Source of the DNA: Hyphomicrobiales bacterium
GTDB lineage: Bacteria; Pseudomonadota; Alphaproteobacteria; Rhizobiales; Beijerinckiaceae
Direction of reading: 5' to 3'
Assembly: GCA_004144595.1 (NCBI GenBank)
Contig: SEEM01000009.1
Coordinates: 29,877-93,876, forward strand
Length of the DNA: 64,000 bases
Below the pieces are notes generated by a model. That model did no database searches, was not told where the DNA came from, and saw only the letters and a program-made list of their open reading frames with translations. The position numbers and the translations under genes are program-made. Below, one piece after another: positions 8,826-17,689 of the stretch. Numbering within the stretch: position 1 is the first letter of the stretch; every line of letters begins with the position of its first letter.

Positions 8826-9767
8826 ATGCCGACACTGATCGCCCGCCGCCTGGCGCAGCTCGTCCCGACAGTCCTGCTGCTGTCGATCATCATCTTTTCG
8901 CTGCAGCATCTCCTGCCGGGCGATCCGGCGCTGGTGCTCGCCGGCGAGAATCCGGACGAGGCGACGCTGGCCGCCATCCGCGCCCAATACCATCTCGATC
9001 AGCCGCTGATCGTCCAGTATCTCTACTGGCTGAAGGGCGTCGCCACGGGCGATCTCGGCGAATCCATGCGCCATAACCGCCCGGTTCTCGAGCTGATCCT
9101 GCTCAAGCTGCCGGTCACGCTGCAACTGGCGGTCATGGGCATCTGCATCGCGCTCGTGGTCGGCATCACGGCCGGCGTGATCTCGGCCCTGCGCCATAAC
9201 AGCACGATCGATTACGCGACCAACATCGCGTCGCTCGCCGGCATTTCGGTGCCGAATTTCTGGCTCGGCATCATGCTGATCCTGTTCTTCTCGGTCCATC
9301 TCGGCTGGCTGCCGGCTTCCGGCTTCGTCAGCCCCTGGGAGGATCTGCAGATGAACCTCGCCACCACGATCATGCCCGCCTTCGTGCTCGGCACCGGGAT
9401 CGCCGGCGTCATCATGCGCCATACCCGCGGCGCGATGCTGCAGGCGCTCGGGAGCGATTATGTCCGGACCGCGCGGGCCAAGGGCCTCAGCGAATGGACG
9501 GTCGTGATCAAGCACGCGATGCGCAATGCGCTGACGCCGATCATCACGCTGGGAGCGCTGGAATTCGGCGCGCTCCTGTCCGGCGCGGTGCTGACCGAGC
9601 AGATCTTCACGATTCCCGGCTTCGGCAAGCTGATCGTCGATGCTGTCTTCACCCGCGATTATCCGGTGGTGCAGGGCGTCGTTCTCGTGACCTCGCTCTT
9701 CTACATCATCCTCAATCTGCTGGCCGATATCGGATACATCCTCGTCAACCCCAGACTGAGAAGCTGA
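8826..9767 (+). CDS. ABC transporter permease, DppB/GsiC type
   Basis: Inner-membrane subunit of a peptide-type importer, 313 residues with about six membrane segments. It starts with the typical RRLAQLVPTVLLLSIIIFSLQHLLPGDPA. The TM4 region reads AGISVPNFWLGIMLILFF. The EAA coupling loop is DYVRTARAKGLSEWTVVIKHAMRNALTPI. A GGGAGGG site lies just upstream of the start. Partner of the DppC-type gene that follows, with 5-14 bp between them depending on its start. No ATP-binding subunit follows. Confidence 0.95.
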   Translation: MPTLIARRLAQLVPTVLLLSIIIFSLQHLLPGDPALVLAGENPDEATLAAIRAQYHLDQPLIVQYLYWLKGVATGDLGESMRHNRPVLELILLKLPVTLQLAVMGICIALVVGITAGVISALRHNSTIDYATNIASLAGISVPNFWLGIMLILFFSVHLGWLPASGFVSPWEDLQMNLATTIMPAFVLGTGIAGVIMRHTRGAMLQALGSDYVRTARAKGLSEWTVVIKHAMRNALTPIITLGALEFGALLSGAVLTEQIFTIPGFGKLIVDAVFTRDYPVVQGVVLVTSLFYIILNLLADIGYILVNPRLRS

Positions 9768-9781
9768 AGCCCGTGTCGACG

Positions 9782-10654
9782 ATGACGAAAACCGGATCCT
9801 CGGCCAGCACGATGGCGAATATCTTCCGCGATCCGCTGTGGCAGCGACTGTCGAAGCGCAAGAGCGCTCTGGTCGGCCTCGCCGTGGTGCTGCTCATGGT
9901 TGGGCTAGCCGTCTTCGCGCCGCTGCTGGCGCCCTATGATCCGACCGCCCAGAGTTGGACGGCCGTCCGCAAGGCTCCCTCCGCCGCACACTGGTTCGGA
10001 ACCGACGAAGCCGGCCGCGACATCCTGTCCCGCATCATCTGGGGTGCCCGGGCCTCCCTGCTGGCGGGCCTCACCTCGGTCGGCATCGCCATGGCGATCG
10101 GCGTTCCGCTCGGGCTCGCGGCAGGCTTTGTCGGCGGTTTCGTCGACGGCCTCATCAGCCGCTTCACGGATGCGATGCTCGCTTGCCCGTTCCTCATCCT
10201 CGCAATCGCGCTCGCCGCCTTCCTGGGGCCGAGCCTGACGAATGCGATGCTTGCGATCGGCATCACCGCCACGCCGTTCTTCATCCGCCTGACGCGCGGC
10301 CAGGTCCTCTCGATCAAGGGGGAGGATTACGTCGAGGCTGCACGGGCCATGGGCAATCCGCGCTGGCGCGTCGCGGCGCGCCATATCCTGCCGAACATCC
10401 TGCCGCAGCTGATGGTCCAGGCGACCCTGACGATCGCGACGGCGATCATCGCAGAAGCGAGCATGTCCTTCCTCGGCCTCGGCCTCCAGCCACCTGCCCC
10501 GTCCTGGGGTTCGATGCTGAACTCGGCGCAGCGCTTCCTCGGCAACGCGCCCTGGATGGCGCTCTGGCCCGGCATCGCCATTTTCGCGACGGTCCTGTCG
10601 TTCAACCTGCTGGGCGACGGCCTGAGGGACGCGCTGGATCCGCGGACGCGCTGA
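9782..10654 (+). CDS. ABC transporter permease, DppC/GsiD type
   Basis: Second inner-membrane subunit, about 290 residues. The OppC N-terminal segment (WQRLSKRKSALVGLAVVLLMV) is followed by FGTDEAGRDILSRIIWGAR, a hallmark of DppC proteins, and the coupling loop DYVEAARAMGNPRWRVAARHILPNILP. The ATG at 9782 is chosen; a GTG at 9773 is also in frame. It is the last gene of the operon: a convergent alpha/beta hydrolase follows, so the dppD/dppF-type ATPases expected next are missing and must be supplied from another locus. Confidence 0.94.
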   Translation: MTKTGSSASTMANIFRDPLWQRLSKRKSALVGLAVVLLMVGLAVFAPLLAPYDPTAQSWTAVRKAPSAAHWFGTDEAGRDILSRIIWGARASLLAGLTSVGIAMAIGVPLGLAAGFVGGFVDGLISRFTDAMLACPFLILAIALAAFLGPSLTNAMLAIGITATPFFIRLTRGQVLSIKGEDYVEAARAMGNPRWRVAARHILPNILPQLMVQATLTIATAIIAEASMSFLGLGLQPPAPSWGSMLNSAQRFLGNAPWMALWPGIAIFATVLSFNLLGDGLRDALDPRTR

Positions 10655-10674
10655 TCGCCATGCACTGACGCTCG

Positions 10675-10691
10675 CTTCAGGCATCCTGAAG
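10675..10691 (+). terminator. Possible weak terminator hairpin after the permease operon
   Basis: CTTCAGG-CAT-CCTGAAG is a perfect 7-bp hairpin 20 bp beyond the permease stop, in the gap between convergent genes. There is no T run, so intrinsic termination is uncertain. Confidence 0.35.
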
Positions 10692-10813
10692 ACCTGACGA
10701 TCACCCATTTCGGGCTGCTCAGCAGGCCCCATCGCGATCCTGCGCATGGAGTCGAGCGCGATTTGCGGCCGCGAGGTGCGGGTCTGTCGCCCCTCCGCAT
10801 CCCCGGCGGCGCG

Positions 10814-11440
10814 TTACCTGAGGCGCCCGGCCCAGGCGGAAACCGCCTCGGCCATGGTGCCGAGATGGTCGGCGGCCGAAAACCCGGAAACCCGCTTGCG
10901 GGGCTTCAGATCATGGTCGCCATCCTCCAGCCAGAGGATGTCGATCGCCGGTGAAAGCCGATAGGACGAGACCTCATCGCGGGTGCCGAACTCGTCCCGC
11001 GTTCCCTGCACGATCAGCGTCGGCGTCTTCAGATCGGCGAGATGGCCGGTTCGCAATTGCTCGGGCTTTCCGGGCGGATGGAAGGGATAGCCGAGGCAAA
11101 GCAGCCCGCTGATCCGCCCGCTTTCGAGCAGCCTGTCCGCCACCATGCTGGCGACGCGGCCACCCATCGACTTGCCGCCGATGACGAGCCTGCCCGTGGC
11201 GCCGAGCGCTTCGACGGCGGCGAGATATTGCGGGTTCAGCTTTTCGGCGCGCGGCGGCGGGCGAGAGCTTCCGCTGCGCCGCGCCGCCATATAGTCGAAC
11301 TCGAAGCGGGCGACGCGAAAGCCTGCTCCAGCCAGCGCTTGCGCAGCCGCCGTCATCGATGGCGAGTCCATCGGGGCGCCGGCTCCATGGGCCAGGAGGA
11401 TGGTCAGATCGGCCGTGTCCGGGCCGTCGAAAAGAAACAT
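10814..11440 (-). CDS. Alpha/beta hydrolase of the KANL3/Tex30 (dienelactone-hydrolase-like) group
   Basis: A small cytoplasmic hydrolase, 208 residues. It shows the HGAGAPMDSPSM oxyanion region, the nucleophile elbow GKSMGG (Ser) near residue 92, and LIVQGTRDEFGTRDEV and DGDHDLKP for the acid and His. This fits the KANL3/Tex30 alpha/beta hydrolase family, whose substrates are unknown. It begins 23 bp downstream of selO on the same strand, so the two are probably one transcript. Confidence 0.87.
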   Translation of the reverse strand: MFLFDGPDTADLTILLAHGAGAPMDSPSMTAAAQALAGAGFRVARFEFDYMAARRSGSSRPPPRAEKLNPQYLAAVEALGATGRLVIGGKSMGGRVASMVADRLLESGRISGLLCLGYPFHPPGKPEQLRTGHLADLKTPTLIVQGTRDEFGTRDEVSSYRLSPAIDILWLEDGDHDLKPRKRVSGFSAADHLGTMAEAVSAWAGRLR

Positions 11441-11463
11441 CGCGCTGTCCCGTATCGACCTGT

Positions 11464-12933
11464 TCAGGTTCCGCAGAACGTCGCCAGAACGCGCTCATGC
11501 ACGGCCGGCGGGCGCTCATAATCCTCGCGGCCCGGCTGCGCCTCAAAGGGCCTTGCAAGCACGCTCTGGAGCATTTCGAACGGGCCGAAATCGTCGCGTT
11601 CGACAGCGGCCTCGATCACGGCCTCGACCTGATGGTTTCGCGCGATGTAGAGCGGGTTGACCTGCAGCATCGCGTCCCGACGCGCCTCGGCCGAAGCCGC
11701 CTCGCTTCGCAGGCGCTCACGCCAGCGGGCTTCCCAGGCATCGAAGGCTGCCGGGTCCTTGAACAGGTTGCGACAGGCCTCCGCGCTGTCATGCCCGGCC
11801 GCCTCGCTCAGGCGCCGGAAGACCAGCGTGAAATCGGCCTCGCCGGCCTGCATCGCATCGAACAGCCCCTTGATGAGCACGACATCCTCCTCTTGCTCCG
11901 TGGCGAAGCCGAGCTTGCGGCGGAAGCCCGCGATCAGATGCGCCTGGAATTGCGGGTCGAACCGGTCGAGCGCGGCCTGCGCGATCGGCACGGCCTTGTC
12001 GATGTCTTCATCCAGCAGCGGCAGCAGCGTCTCGGCGAAGCGGGTCAGGTTCCAGCGGGCGATCGGCGGCTGGTTGGCATAGGCGTAGCGGCCATGCTCG
12101 TCGATCGAGCTGAACACGGTCGTCGGATGATAGGTGTCCATGAAGGCGCAGGGGCCGTAATCGATGGTTTCACCGGCGATCGACATGTTGTCCGTGTTCA
12201 TCACACCGTGGATGAAGCCGACGGTCATCCATTGCGCGACGAGCGCCGCCTGCGCGGCGATCACGGCTTCCAGCAACGCGAGATGACGCCCCTCGCCGGT
12301 GGAGGCGGGGTAATGCCTGGCGATGACATGATCGGCAAGCAGGCGCAGGGCCTCAACGTCGCCCCGCGCCGCGAAATACTGGAAGGTGCCGATCCGGATA
12401 TGACTGGAGGCGACGCGGGTCAGGACGGCGCCCGGCAGCAGGGTTTCGCGCCGGACGGGTTCGCCGGTCAGGACCGCGGCAAGCGCCCGCGTCGTCGGGA
12501 TGCCAAGCGCCGCCATCGCCTCGCTGACGATGTATTCGCGCAGCACCGGCCCGAGCGCGGCACGGCCATCGCCCCGGCGCGAGAACGGGGTCGGCCCCGC
12601 GCCCTTGAGCTGGAGATCGTGGCGCCTGCCGTCGCTGTCGACGATCTCGCCGAGCAGGATGGCGCGGCCGTCGCCGAGCTGGGGGCTGAAACCGCCGAAC
12701 TGATGGCCGGCATAGGCGGTCGCGATCGAGGCGGCCCCGGCCGGCACACCATTGCCGGACAGCATCACCACGCCTTCAGGGCCCCTGAGCCAATCGGGAT
12801 CGAGACCGAGCTGGGTTGCGAGCGGCGCGTTCAACCGGATCAGCCGCGGCGCGGCGACCGGCGTCGGGGCGACCGCCGCATAGAAGCGCTCCGGCAGACG
12901 CGCATAGGAATTGTCGAAGGCGATCTGGTTCAT
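11464..12933 (-). CDS. selO: Protein adenylyltransferase SelO (YdiU/UPF0061)
   Basis: Pseudokinase-fold enzyme that transfers AMP to protein hydroxyls, linked to redox stress in Escherichia coli. The 489-residue length fits. Conserved blocks are visible: NSYARLPERFYAAVAPTPV at the N-terminus, FGGFSPQLGDGRAILLGE, LQLKGAGPTPFSRRGDGRA (the nucleotide-binding Lys), REYIVSEAMAALGIPTTRAL, and HGVMNTDNMSIAGETIDYGP with the metal-binding Asn/Asp. The start at 12933 (MNQIAFDNSY) is chosen over an ATG ten codons upstream because it fits the family N-terminus. Unlike some bacterial members, no C-terminal Cys or selenocysteine pair is visible; the protein ends VHERVLATFCGT with a single late Cys. Confidence 0.93.
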   Translation of the reverse strand: MNQIAFDNSYARLPERFYAAVAPTPVAAPRLIRLNAPLATQLGLDPDWLRGPEGVVMLSGNGVPAGAASIATAYAGHQFGGFSPQLGDGRAILLGEIVDSDGRRHDLQLKGAGPTPFSRRGDGRAALGPVLREYIVSEAMAALGIPTTRALAAVLTGEPVRRETLLPGAVLTRVASSHIRIGTFQYFAARGDVEALRLLADHVIARHYPASTGEGRHLALLEAVIAAQAALVAQWMTVGFIHGVMNTDNMSIAGETIDYGPCAFMDTYHPTTVFSSIDEHGRYAYANQPPIARWNLTRFAETLLPLLDEDIDKAVPIAQAALDRFDPQFQAHLIAGFRRKLGFATEQEEDVVLIKGLFDAMQAGEADFTLVFRRLSEAAGHDSAEACRNLFKDPAAFDAWEARWRERLRSEAASAEARRDAMLQVNPLYIARNHQVEAVIEAAVERDDFGPFEMLQSVLARPFEAQPGREDYERPPAVHERVLATFCGT

Positions 12934-12986
12934 CGCTGGAAGATAGGCCGCGAATGCGGCCACGCAACACGTGAAGCTTGGCTGCC

Positions 12987-13009
12987 CCCATGCGATCTGA
13001 GCGCATGGG
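12987..13009 (-). terminator. Possible terminator or attenuator hairpin between the M81 peptidase gene and selO
   Basis: CCCATGCG and CGCATGGG form a perfect 8-bp stem with a 7-base loop between two minus-strand genes, 39 bp past the peptidase stop. No T tract. It may separate the two transcription units. Confidence 0.4.
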
Positions 13010-13047
13010 CTCGTCGCTATCGGCCGAGCAGCCCGTCCCGCCCTCCG

Positions 13048-14574
13048 TCAGTGCGCCTGCTTGGCCCAGTCCGCTGGAGGAAAGCTCGGACTGCCATAGG
13101 GGTAGTAATCTGTCAGAGTCAGGTTCTGATAAGCCAGTGCGTCGAGATGGACCGTGCCCATGAAGGGTTCGGGCGGCTCGACCAGAAGGATCGTCGGCGT
13201 GAAGCCACTGTCGTCGAAGCCCCGGCGGAAATGGACCCGCGACTTGATCGCGATGACGTCGAACTCATCCGGCGCGAGACCGAGCTGCCAGAGCTCCGAA
13301 GGCTCGATGATCTGGACGAGATAGGGGCTGAGCACCAGCAGGTTGCCTTTGCCGAATTCGACGCAAATCCAGTCCTTGCCATTGCCGCGCGCGGTCGTCG
13401 CCGGCCCAACAGAGCGCAGCGTGCCGGAGATGTGGATGGGGGCTCCTGCCGATTCATCGAAAAGGCCGCCGATCTCGGCATCGAAGGCATCGCCCGGCTT
13501 GGCGCCGGACTCGATCACGGCGCGGACCACATCGGGCGAGGCGATCGTGGCGACCAGCGTGCGTTCGAGCTTCTGGGCGACGATCTCCTGGAGCAGCCAG
13601 GTCGCATAGCCCGAGCGGTCGCTGTAATCGGCGAGGAGGACGGGTCCCTTGCCCTCGGCCACCGCGGCGCGGGCCTGAGCCACCGCATCCTTCGTCTTGT
13701 AGATCTTGACGGTGTCGAGCAGCGCCTCGCGACGGCGCCAGGTCCATTCCGCCATGTCGCGGATGACGCGCTCGGCCAGTTCCGGGTCGTCATTGGTCAG
13801 CACCTGCAGCGACATGCCGGCATCGGGAACGTCGGACCAGGGAAAGCCGAAGAACACATTGACGAAGACATCCGGCTCGCGCGCTTCCCAGATCAGCGCA
13901 CGCTGGATCAGATCGGCCCAGGGCGAGGCGCCGGTCCACATCACAACGGTCGGCGCGATGATCGGAATGCGCAGGGTGCGATGCACCGGCTTGAAGCTGC
14001 CGCGGATCGCCCGGACCAGCATGCGCGCCGCGCGCTCGCCCTGCAGATGCATGTCGTAATGCGGGAAATACTTCACGCAGAACGCCATGTCGGCATGGGC
14101 CAGGAACTCCTCGTCCTCGTTGCCATGCGGATCGAAGGTCGCGGTGATGAAAGCCTTCTTGCCTACCGCCTCGCGAACGCGCCGGGCGATATCGGCCTCC
14201 GGTCGCGGGACGCCGCGCACAGCCATGGCGCCGTGAAGCGCGAGATAGACACCGTCGAGATCGGGCTGCGCCTTCATCTCCGCGATGATGGTGCCCATGA
14301 AATGCTCATAGGCATCCTCGGTCACCCAGCCCGAGCCGGTGCCGGTGCGCGGAAAAAGCGGCGAGGTGATGCCGATCAGCTCGACATCCTCGAACTCGCG
14401 GGCAACTTGGACGAAGCCGCCCATATAGCCCTTGGGATCGGTGGCGAGCAGCGCTTCGCCGGAGGCGGGGGAGCCGGGGTAGATGAAGTCCTCCCGCGTC
14501 GTGTCGTTGGGGAGGAAGGTGACCGTCTCGTGGGAGAACTGAAGAACGGCGATCCGAAGCTTGGAATGTGTCAC
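13048..14574 (-). CDS. M81 family metallopeptidase (MlrC-like)
   Basis: A 508-residue zinc peptidase of the microcystinase C family, which cleaves small linear or modified peptides and amides. The N-terminal DUF1485-type domain shows QFSHETVTFLPN, LALHGAMAV, ITATFDPHGN (metal Asp and His) and VKYFPHYDMH (second His). The C-terminal MlrC domain carries LADYSDRSGYATWLLQ where most members have a DNPGGG-like loop, so it belongs to a divergent branch. The start is GTG at 14574, overlapping the stop of the upstream binding protein in a GTGA tetranucleotide, so the two are translationally coupled. Probably degrades the compound imported with that binding protein. Confidence 0.93.
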   Translation of the reverse strand: MTHSKLRIAVLQFSHETVTFLPNDTTREDFIYPGSPASGEALLATDPKGYMGGFVQVAREFEDVELIGITSPLFPRTGTGSGWVTEDAYEHFMGTIIAEMKAQPDLDGVYLALHGAMAVRGVPRPEADIARRVREAVGKKAFITATFDPHGNEDEEFLAHADMAFCVKYFPHYDMHLQGERAARMLVRAIRGSFKPVHRTLRIPIIAPTVVMWTGASPWADLIQRALIWEAREPDVFVNVFFGFPWSDVPDAGMSLQVLTNDDPELAERVIRDMAEWTWRRREALLDTVKIYKTKDAVAQARAAVAEGKGPVLLADYSDRSGYATWLLQEIVAQKLERTLVATIASPDVVRAVIESGAKPGDAFDAEIGGLFDESAGAPIHISGTLRSVGPATTARGNGKDWICVEFGKGNLLVLSPYLVQIIEPSELWQLGLAPDEFDVIAIKSRVHFRRGFDDSGFTPTILLVEPPEPFMGTVHLDALAYQNLTLTDYYPYGSPSFPPADWAKQAH

Positions 14575-16151
14575 AGCGGCCTTACGTCGTAGAATTGCGC
14601 GAACCCGATACGCATGCCGGTGATCCCGCGATAGGCCGTCTTTTCGTAGTAGGCGCCGAGCGGGATATAGGGCACGTCGATGAAGAACTGCTTCTGGATC
14701 TCGGCACAGATCGCCTTCTGCGCCGCCAGATCCTTGGCCGCGAACCAGTCGAGCCGCAGCTCTTCGAGGCGCGGCGATTTCGGCCAGCCGAACCAGGCCT
14801 GATCGCCATTGCCGCGGATGCCGAGCTGACTCGCCGGATCGAAATTATTGGTGCCGTTCAGGTAGGTGAAGAAGATGTTCCAGCCACCCTTGTCGACGGG
14901 CTGCCGGCTGGCGCGGCGCTGGACGACCGTGCCCCAATCGGTCGAGACCAGCTCGACATTCATGCCGGATTTCTGCAAGGCATCGGCCGCCACGGCAGCC
15001 AGCGCATGGGTCGAGGGGTAGTCGGTCGGGTCGAGCAGCACGATGCGCTCGCCCTTGTAGCCGGCGGCCTCCAGGGCGCGCTTGACGGCGGCGAAATCGC
15101 GCTTGCCGACCAGCACCTCCGTCCCCGCCGTCGTCGCCAGCGGTGTATCCGGGCTGAAGACGCCGACATGGTCCTTCCAGAGCGAGCGCTCGTCGCCGGC
15201 GACCGCCGTCATGCACTCGACCTGATCGATGGCGCCGAGCAGGGCGCGCCTGATCGCGGGATTGTCGAAGGGCGGATGCAGCGCGTTGAAGCGCAGGCAA
15301 CCGATGCCGCCGGCCGGATCGAGCCCGTCCAGCATGAGGCCCGGCTTGCCCTTGAGCGTGCCCTGGAGATCGGGCGTCGGGTTCTGCCACCAGTCGATCT
15401 CGCCGTTGCCGAGTGCGTTCGCGGCCGTCTGCGGATCGGGGATGATGTGCCACTCGACCCGGTCGAAATGAACGTGCTTCGGGCCGGCCGTGAAGGTGGC
15501 CGAACCATCCGGGCGCGGAACATAGCCGGTGAAGCGCTCATAGACGGTGCGGGCCCCCGGGATTCGCTCATCGGCCCTGAAGCGGAACGGCCCGCTGCCG
15601 ATCATCTCCGTGACCTGCTTGTTGGGGTCGGTGACGGCGAAACGTTCCGGCATGATGCAGGGCATCGACGTCCCGGTCTTGCCGAGCGCGGCCGGCAGGA
15701 GCGGGAACGGCCGCTTGAGCCGGAACTTCACGACGCGGTCGGATTCGGCCGACAGTTCGTCGGTGGCATCCATCAAGGCGCGACCGAAGGCGTCGCGCGC
15801 CGAGAAGCGGCGGATGCTCGGCACGACATCCTGCGCCCTGACCGGCTCGCCATCGTGAAAGCGCAGGCCCTCGCGCAGCGTCAGCCGCCAGGTCTTGCCG
15901 TCATCCTCGACCGTATGGCCGGCGACCATCTGGGGCTCGAAACCATAACTGGCGTTCTGGCCATAGAGCGTATCGAAGACGAGATAGCCGTGATTGCGCG
16001 TCACCGTCGCGGTCGTCCAGACCGGGTCGACGATCGCGACATCCGATTCCGGAATGAATTTCAGCACCTTTGCCGGCTGCGCGAGGCTGGGCTTTGCCAG
16101 CGTGGAGACGGCCGCACCGGCAGCGACACCCAGAAATGTCCGACGCTTCAT
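14571..16151 (-). CDS. ABC transporter substrate-binding protein, family 5
   Basis: Periplasmic receptor of 526 residues. The N-terminus MKRRTFLGVAAGAAVSTL has a twin-Arg-like RRTFLG motif, with cleavage likely after PSLAQ. The SBP_bac_5 core follows: WTTATVTRNHGYLVFDTLYGQ, LREGLRFHDGEPVRAQDV, and a late FIDVPYIPLGAYYEKTAY. A GAGAGGG ribosome-binding site precedes the start. No permease or ATPase genes are adjacent; only the M81 peptidase is coupled. It may deliver a peptide-like ligand to permeases encoded elsewhere. It is a distant paralogue of the binding protein at 7110. Confidence 0.93.
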   Translation of the reverse strand: MKRRTFLGVAAGAAVSTLAKPSLAQPAKVLKFIPESDVAIVDPVWTTATVTRNHGYLVFDTLYGQNASYGFEPQMVAGHTVEDDGKTWRLTLREGLRFHDGEPVRAQDVVPSIRRFSARDAFGRALMDATDELSAESDRVVKFRLKRPFPLLPAALGKTGTSMPCIMPERFAVTDPNKQVTEMIGSGPFRFRADERIPGARTVYERFTGYVPRPDGSATFTAGPKHVHFDRVEWHIIPDPQTAANALGNGEIDWWQNPTPDLQGTLKGKPGLMLDGLDPAGGIGCLRFNALHPPFDNPAIRRALLGAIDQVECMTAVAGDERSLWKDHVGVFSPDTPLATTAGTEVLVGKRDFAAVKRALEAAGYKGERIVLLDPTDYPSTHALAAVAADALQKSGMNVELVSTDWGTVVQRRASRQPVDKGGWNIFFTYLNGTNNFDPASQLGIRGNGDQAWFGWPKSPRLEELRLDWFAAKDLAAQKAICAEIQKQFFIDVPYIPLGAYYEKTAYRGITGMRIGFAQFYDVRPL

Positions 16152-16636
16152 GCTGGAAACCCTCTCTGGAGAAGGTGAGAAACCGCACGGATAGCGCCCT
16201 GCGATCCACGATCCGTTGATCCTATGATGGCGGAAATCCCGGGGGCAAGCGCTTTGGCATTGACGTCAACGCAGGACGGCCCCTCGTTCGGGCAACCTGC
16301 GTCCATTCGGCGCGCGAACTCAGCGCATGGCTGCGCTGATCCATCCGTGCGTTGAGATCGCCCGGAGGCGACCCATATCTCGGGTGCGGTCGACGGCGCC
16401 TCCGCTTTCTCCTCCCGCGGAGCTTGCCGTTCCGTTCCCCTCGAGACCTTTTGGCCGCGTGCCAATGGTTTCCCCTTGGCCGGCTCCTTTTCGGGACGCC
16501 GGCCTTTTTTTGCCTTGATGCCCTTCGTGCCCTGCAGGACAAAGCCATTGACGACGGGCTGCCGGCCCGCTGTGGCTTCTCTTGCCCGTTTTGGCTCCTG
16601 CCCCCTTTCGGCTCTTGCCCCGTTTCTGCTTCGCGT
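16152..16636. other. Intergenic region of 485 bp without a supported gene
   Basis: Lies between the divergent binding protein and EamA exporter genes. Open frames exist on the minus strand here, but they encode Arg/Gly/Ser-rich low-complexity sequence, run into the EamA gene and have no recognisable motif, so I do not call them. A CAGCGCA-TGGC-TGCGCTG inverted repeat lies at 16321-16338 and could be an operator. The promoters of both neighbours should be here, but no clear boxes were found. Confidence 0.5.
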
Positions 16637-17530
16637 GTGAATTTGACGACCAGACCGCCTTCATCGAGCGCCCATTCCCGCGGCGTCCTGCTCGTATTCG
16701 CCGCGACCGTGGCCTGGAGCGCCAGCGGCATCTATGCCCGCCTGCTGACCACGGATGCCTGGACAGCGATCGCCTGGCGCTCGCTTTTTGCCGCCATCTT
16801 CCTGATCGTGCCGATGGTCCTGTTCGGCGGCGCGGGAACGCGTCGGCAGTGGAAGAAGACCTTCGCCCCCGCGGGCCTTGCCCTGATCGCCTGCCAGACG
16901 ATCAGCCAGGCCGCCTTCATCGGCGCCTACTACACGACCAGCGTGGCGAATGTGGCAGTCATCTACGCGACCGCGCCGTTCATCGCGGCGACCCTGGGCT
17001 GGCTCCTGCTGAAGGAGCCGATCGCATGGCGCGTCATGGTCGCAGGGCTCGTCTGCCTGATCGGCGTCGGGATCATCATCTCGGCGTCGATGGGTACGGG
17101 GCGGATCATCGGAGACCTGCTCGCGCTGCTGATGACGGTGACATTCGCGGTGGTCATCGTCGTTCCGCGGCTGGACCCGGAACTGCCGGCCATGCCGCCG
17201 ATCTTCGTCAGCGCGGTACTCACCGTCGCGATCTTCGCGCCGTTCGGTTCCAGCGGCTCGCTCGATGGCCATAACCTCCTGGTGCTGGCAGCCTTCGGCG
17301 CGACGAATTTCTCGATCGCGCTCGTGCTGTTCATCATGGGCGCGCGGCATCTGCCGCCAGCTGAATCGGCCCTGATCGGCACCACCGAGGTCGTCATGAC
17401 CCCCGTCTGGGTTTGGCTGCTGTTCGCCGAGCGGCCAGCGGTCGCCACCGTCATCGGGGGCTCAGTGATCCTTGCTGCGGTACTCTGGTACACGATCTCC
17501 GAACTGAGGCGCGGCAAGGAGCGAGGCTGA
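16637..17530 (+). CDS. EamA/DMT superfamily transporter
   Basis: Inner-membrane exporter or permease of about 297 residues with ten predicted membrane segments in two EamA halves: GVLLVFAATVAWSASGIYARL starts the first, and LLALLMTVTFAVVIVV starts the second, which ends SVILAAVLWYTISELRR. Members export amino acids, nucleosides or other metabolites. The start is uncertain: GTG at 16637 or TTG at 16643 both give a normal N-terminus, and neither has a clear ribosome-binding site; an ATG far upstream would add about 95 unlikely residues. It runs toward the aldehyde dehydrogenase with 159 bp between. Substrate unknown. Confidence 0.9.
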   Translation: MNLTTRPPSSSAHSRGVLLVFAATVAWSASGIYARLLTTDAWTAIAWRSLFAAIFLIVPMVLFGGAGTRRQWKKTFAPAGLALIACQTISQAAFIGAYYTTSVANVAVIYATAPFIAATLGWLLLKEPIAWRVMVAGLVCLIGVGIIISASMGTGRIIGDLLALLMTVTFAVVIVVPRLDPELPAMPPIFVSAVLTVAIFAPFGSSGSLDGHNLLVLAAFGATNFSIALVLFIMGARHLPPAESALIGTTEVVMTPVWVWLLFAERPAVATVIGGSVILAAVLWYTISELRRGKERG

Positions 17531-17555
17531 GCATCAGGACCGCCGCCGGGCGATA

Positions 17556-17622
17556 TTGACAGGCCTCGTATCCGGGATACCACAAGCTCGACAATGCCGA
17601 GCGCGCCGCGCCGGCTCGGCAT
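17556..17622 (+). promoter_or_regulatory. Candidate promoter, palindromic operator and hairpin upstream of the aldehyde dehydrogenase
   Basis: A consensus -35 box TTGACA (17556-17561) is followed at 16 bp by a weak TACCAC -10. The perfect palindrome GTATCCGGGATAC (17568-17580) lies across the -10 side and may be a repressor site. Downstream, ATGCCGAGC and GCTCGGCAT (17594-17622) form a 9-bp stem with an 11-base loop. Confidence 0.35.
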
Positions 17623-17689
17623 CCATAGCCGACCGCTGCACGCCGCAAGGCTCAGTGCGACGGACAGCAGACGACGATCGAGGCCCGAC

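Noticed and set aside
11359..14592. Plus-strand open frame of 1,077 codons
   Set aside because: It lies opposite selO and the M81 gene, both of which have clear motifs; no domain is recognisable in it.
16222..16731. Minus-strand 169-codon frame upstream of the EamA gene
   Set aside because: It is Arg/Ser/Gly-rich low-complexity sequence overlapping the start of the EamA gene, with no motif.
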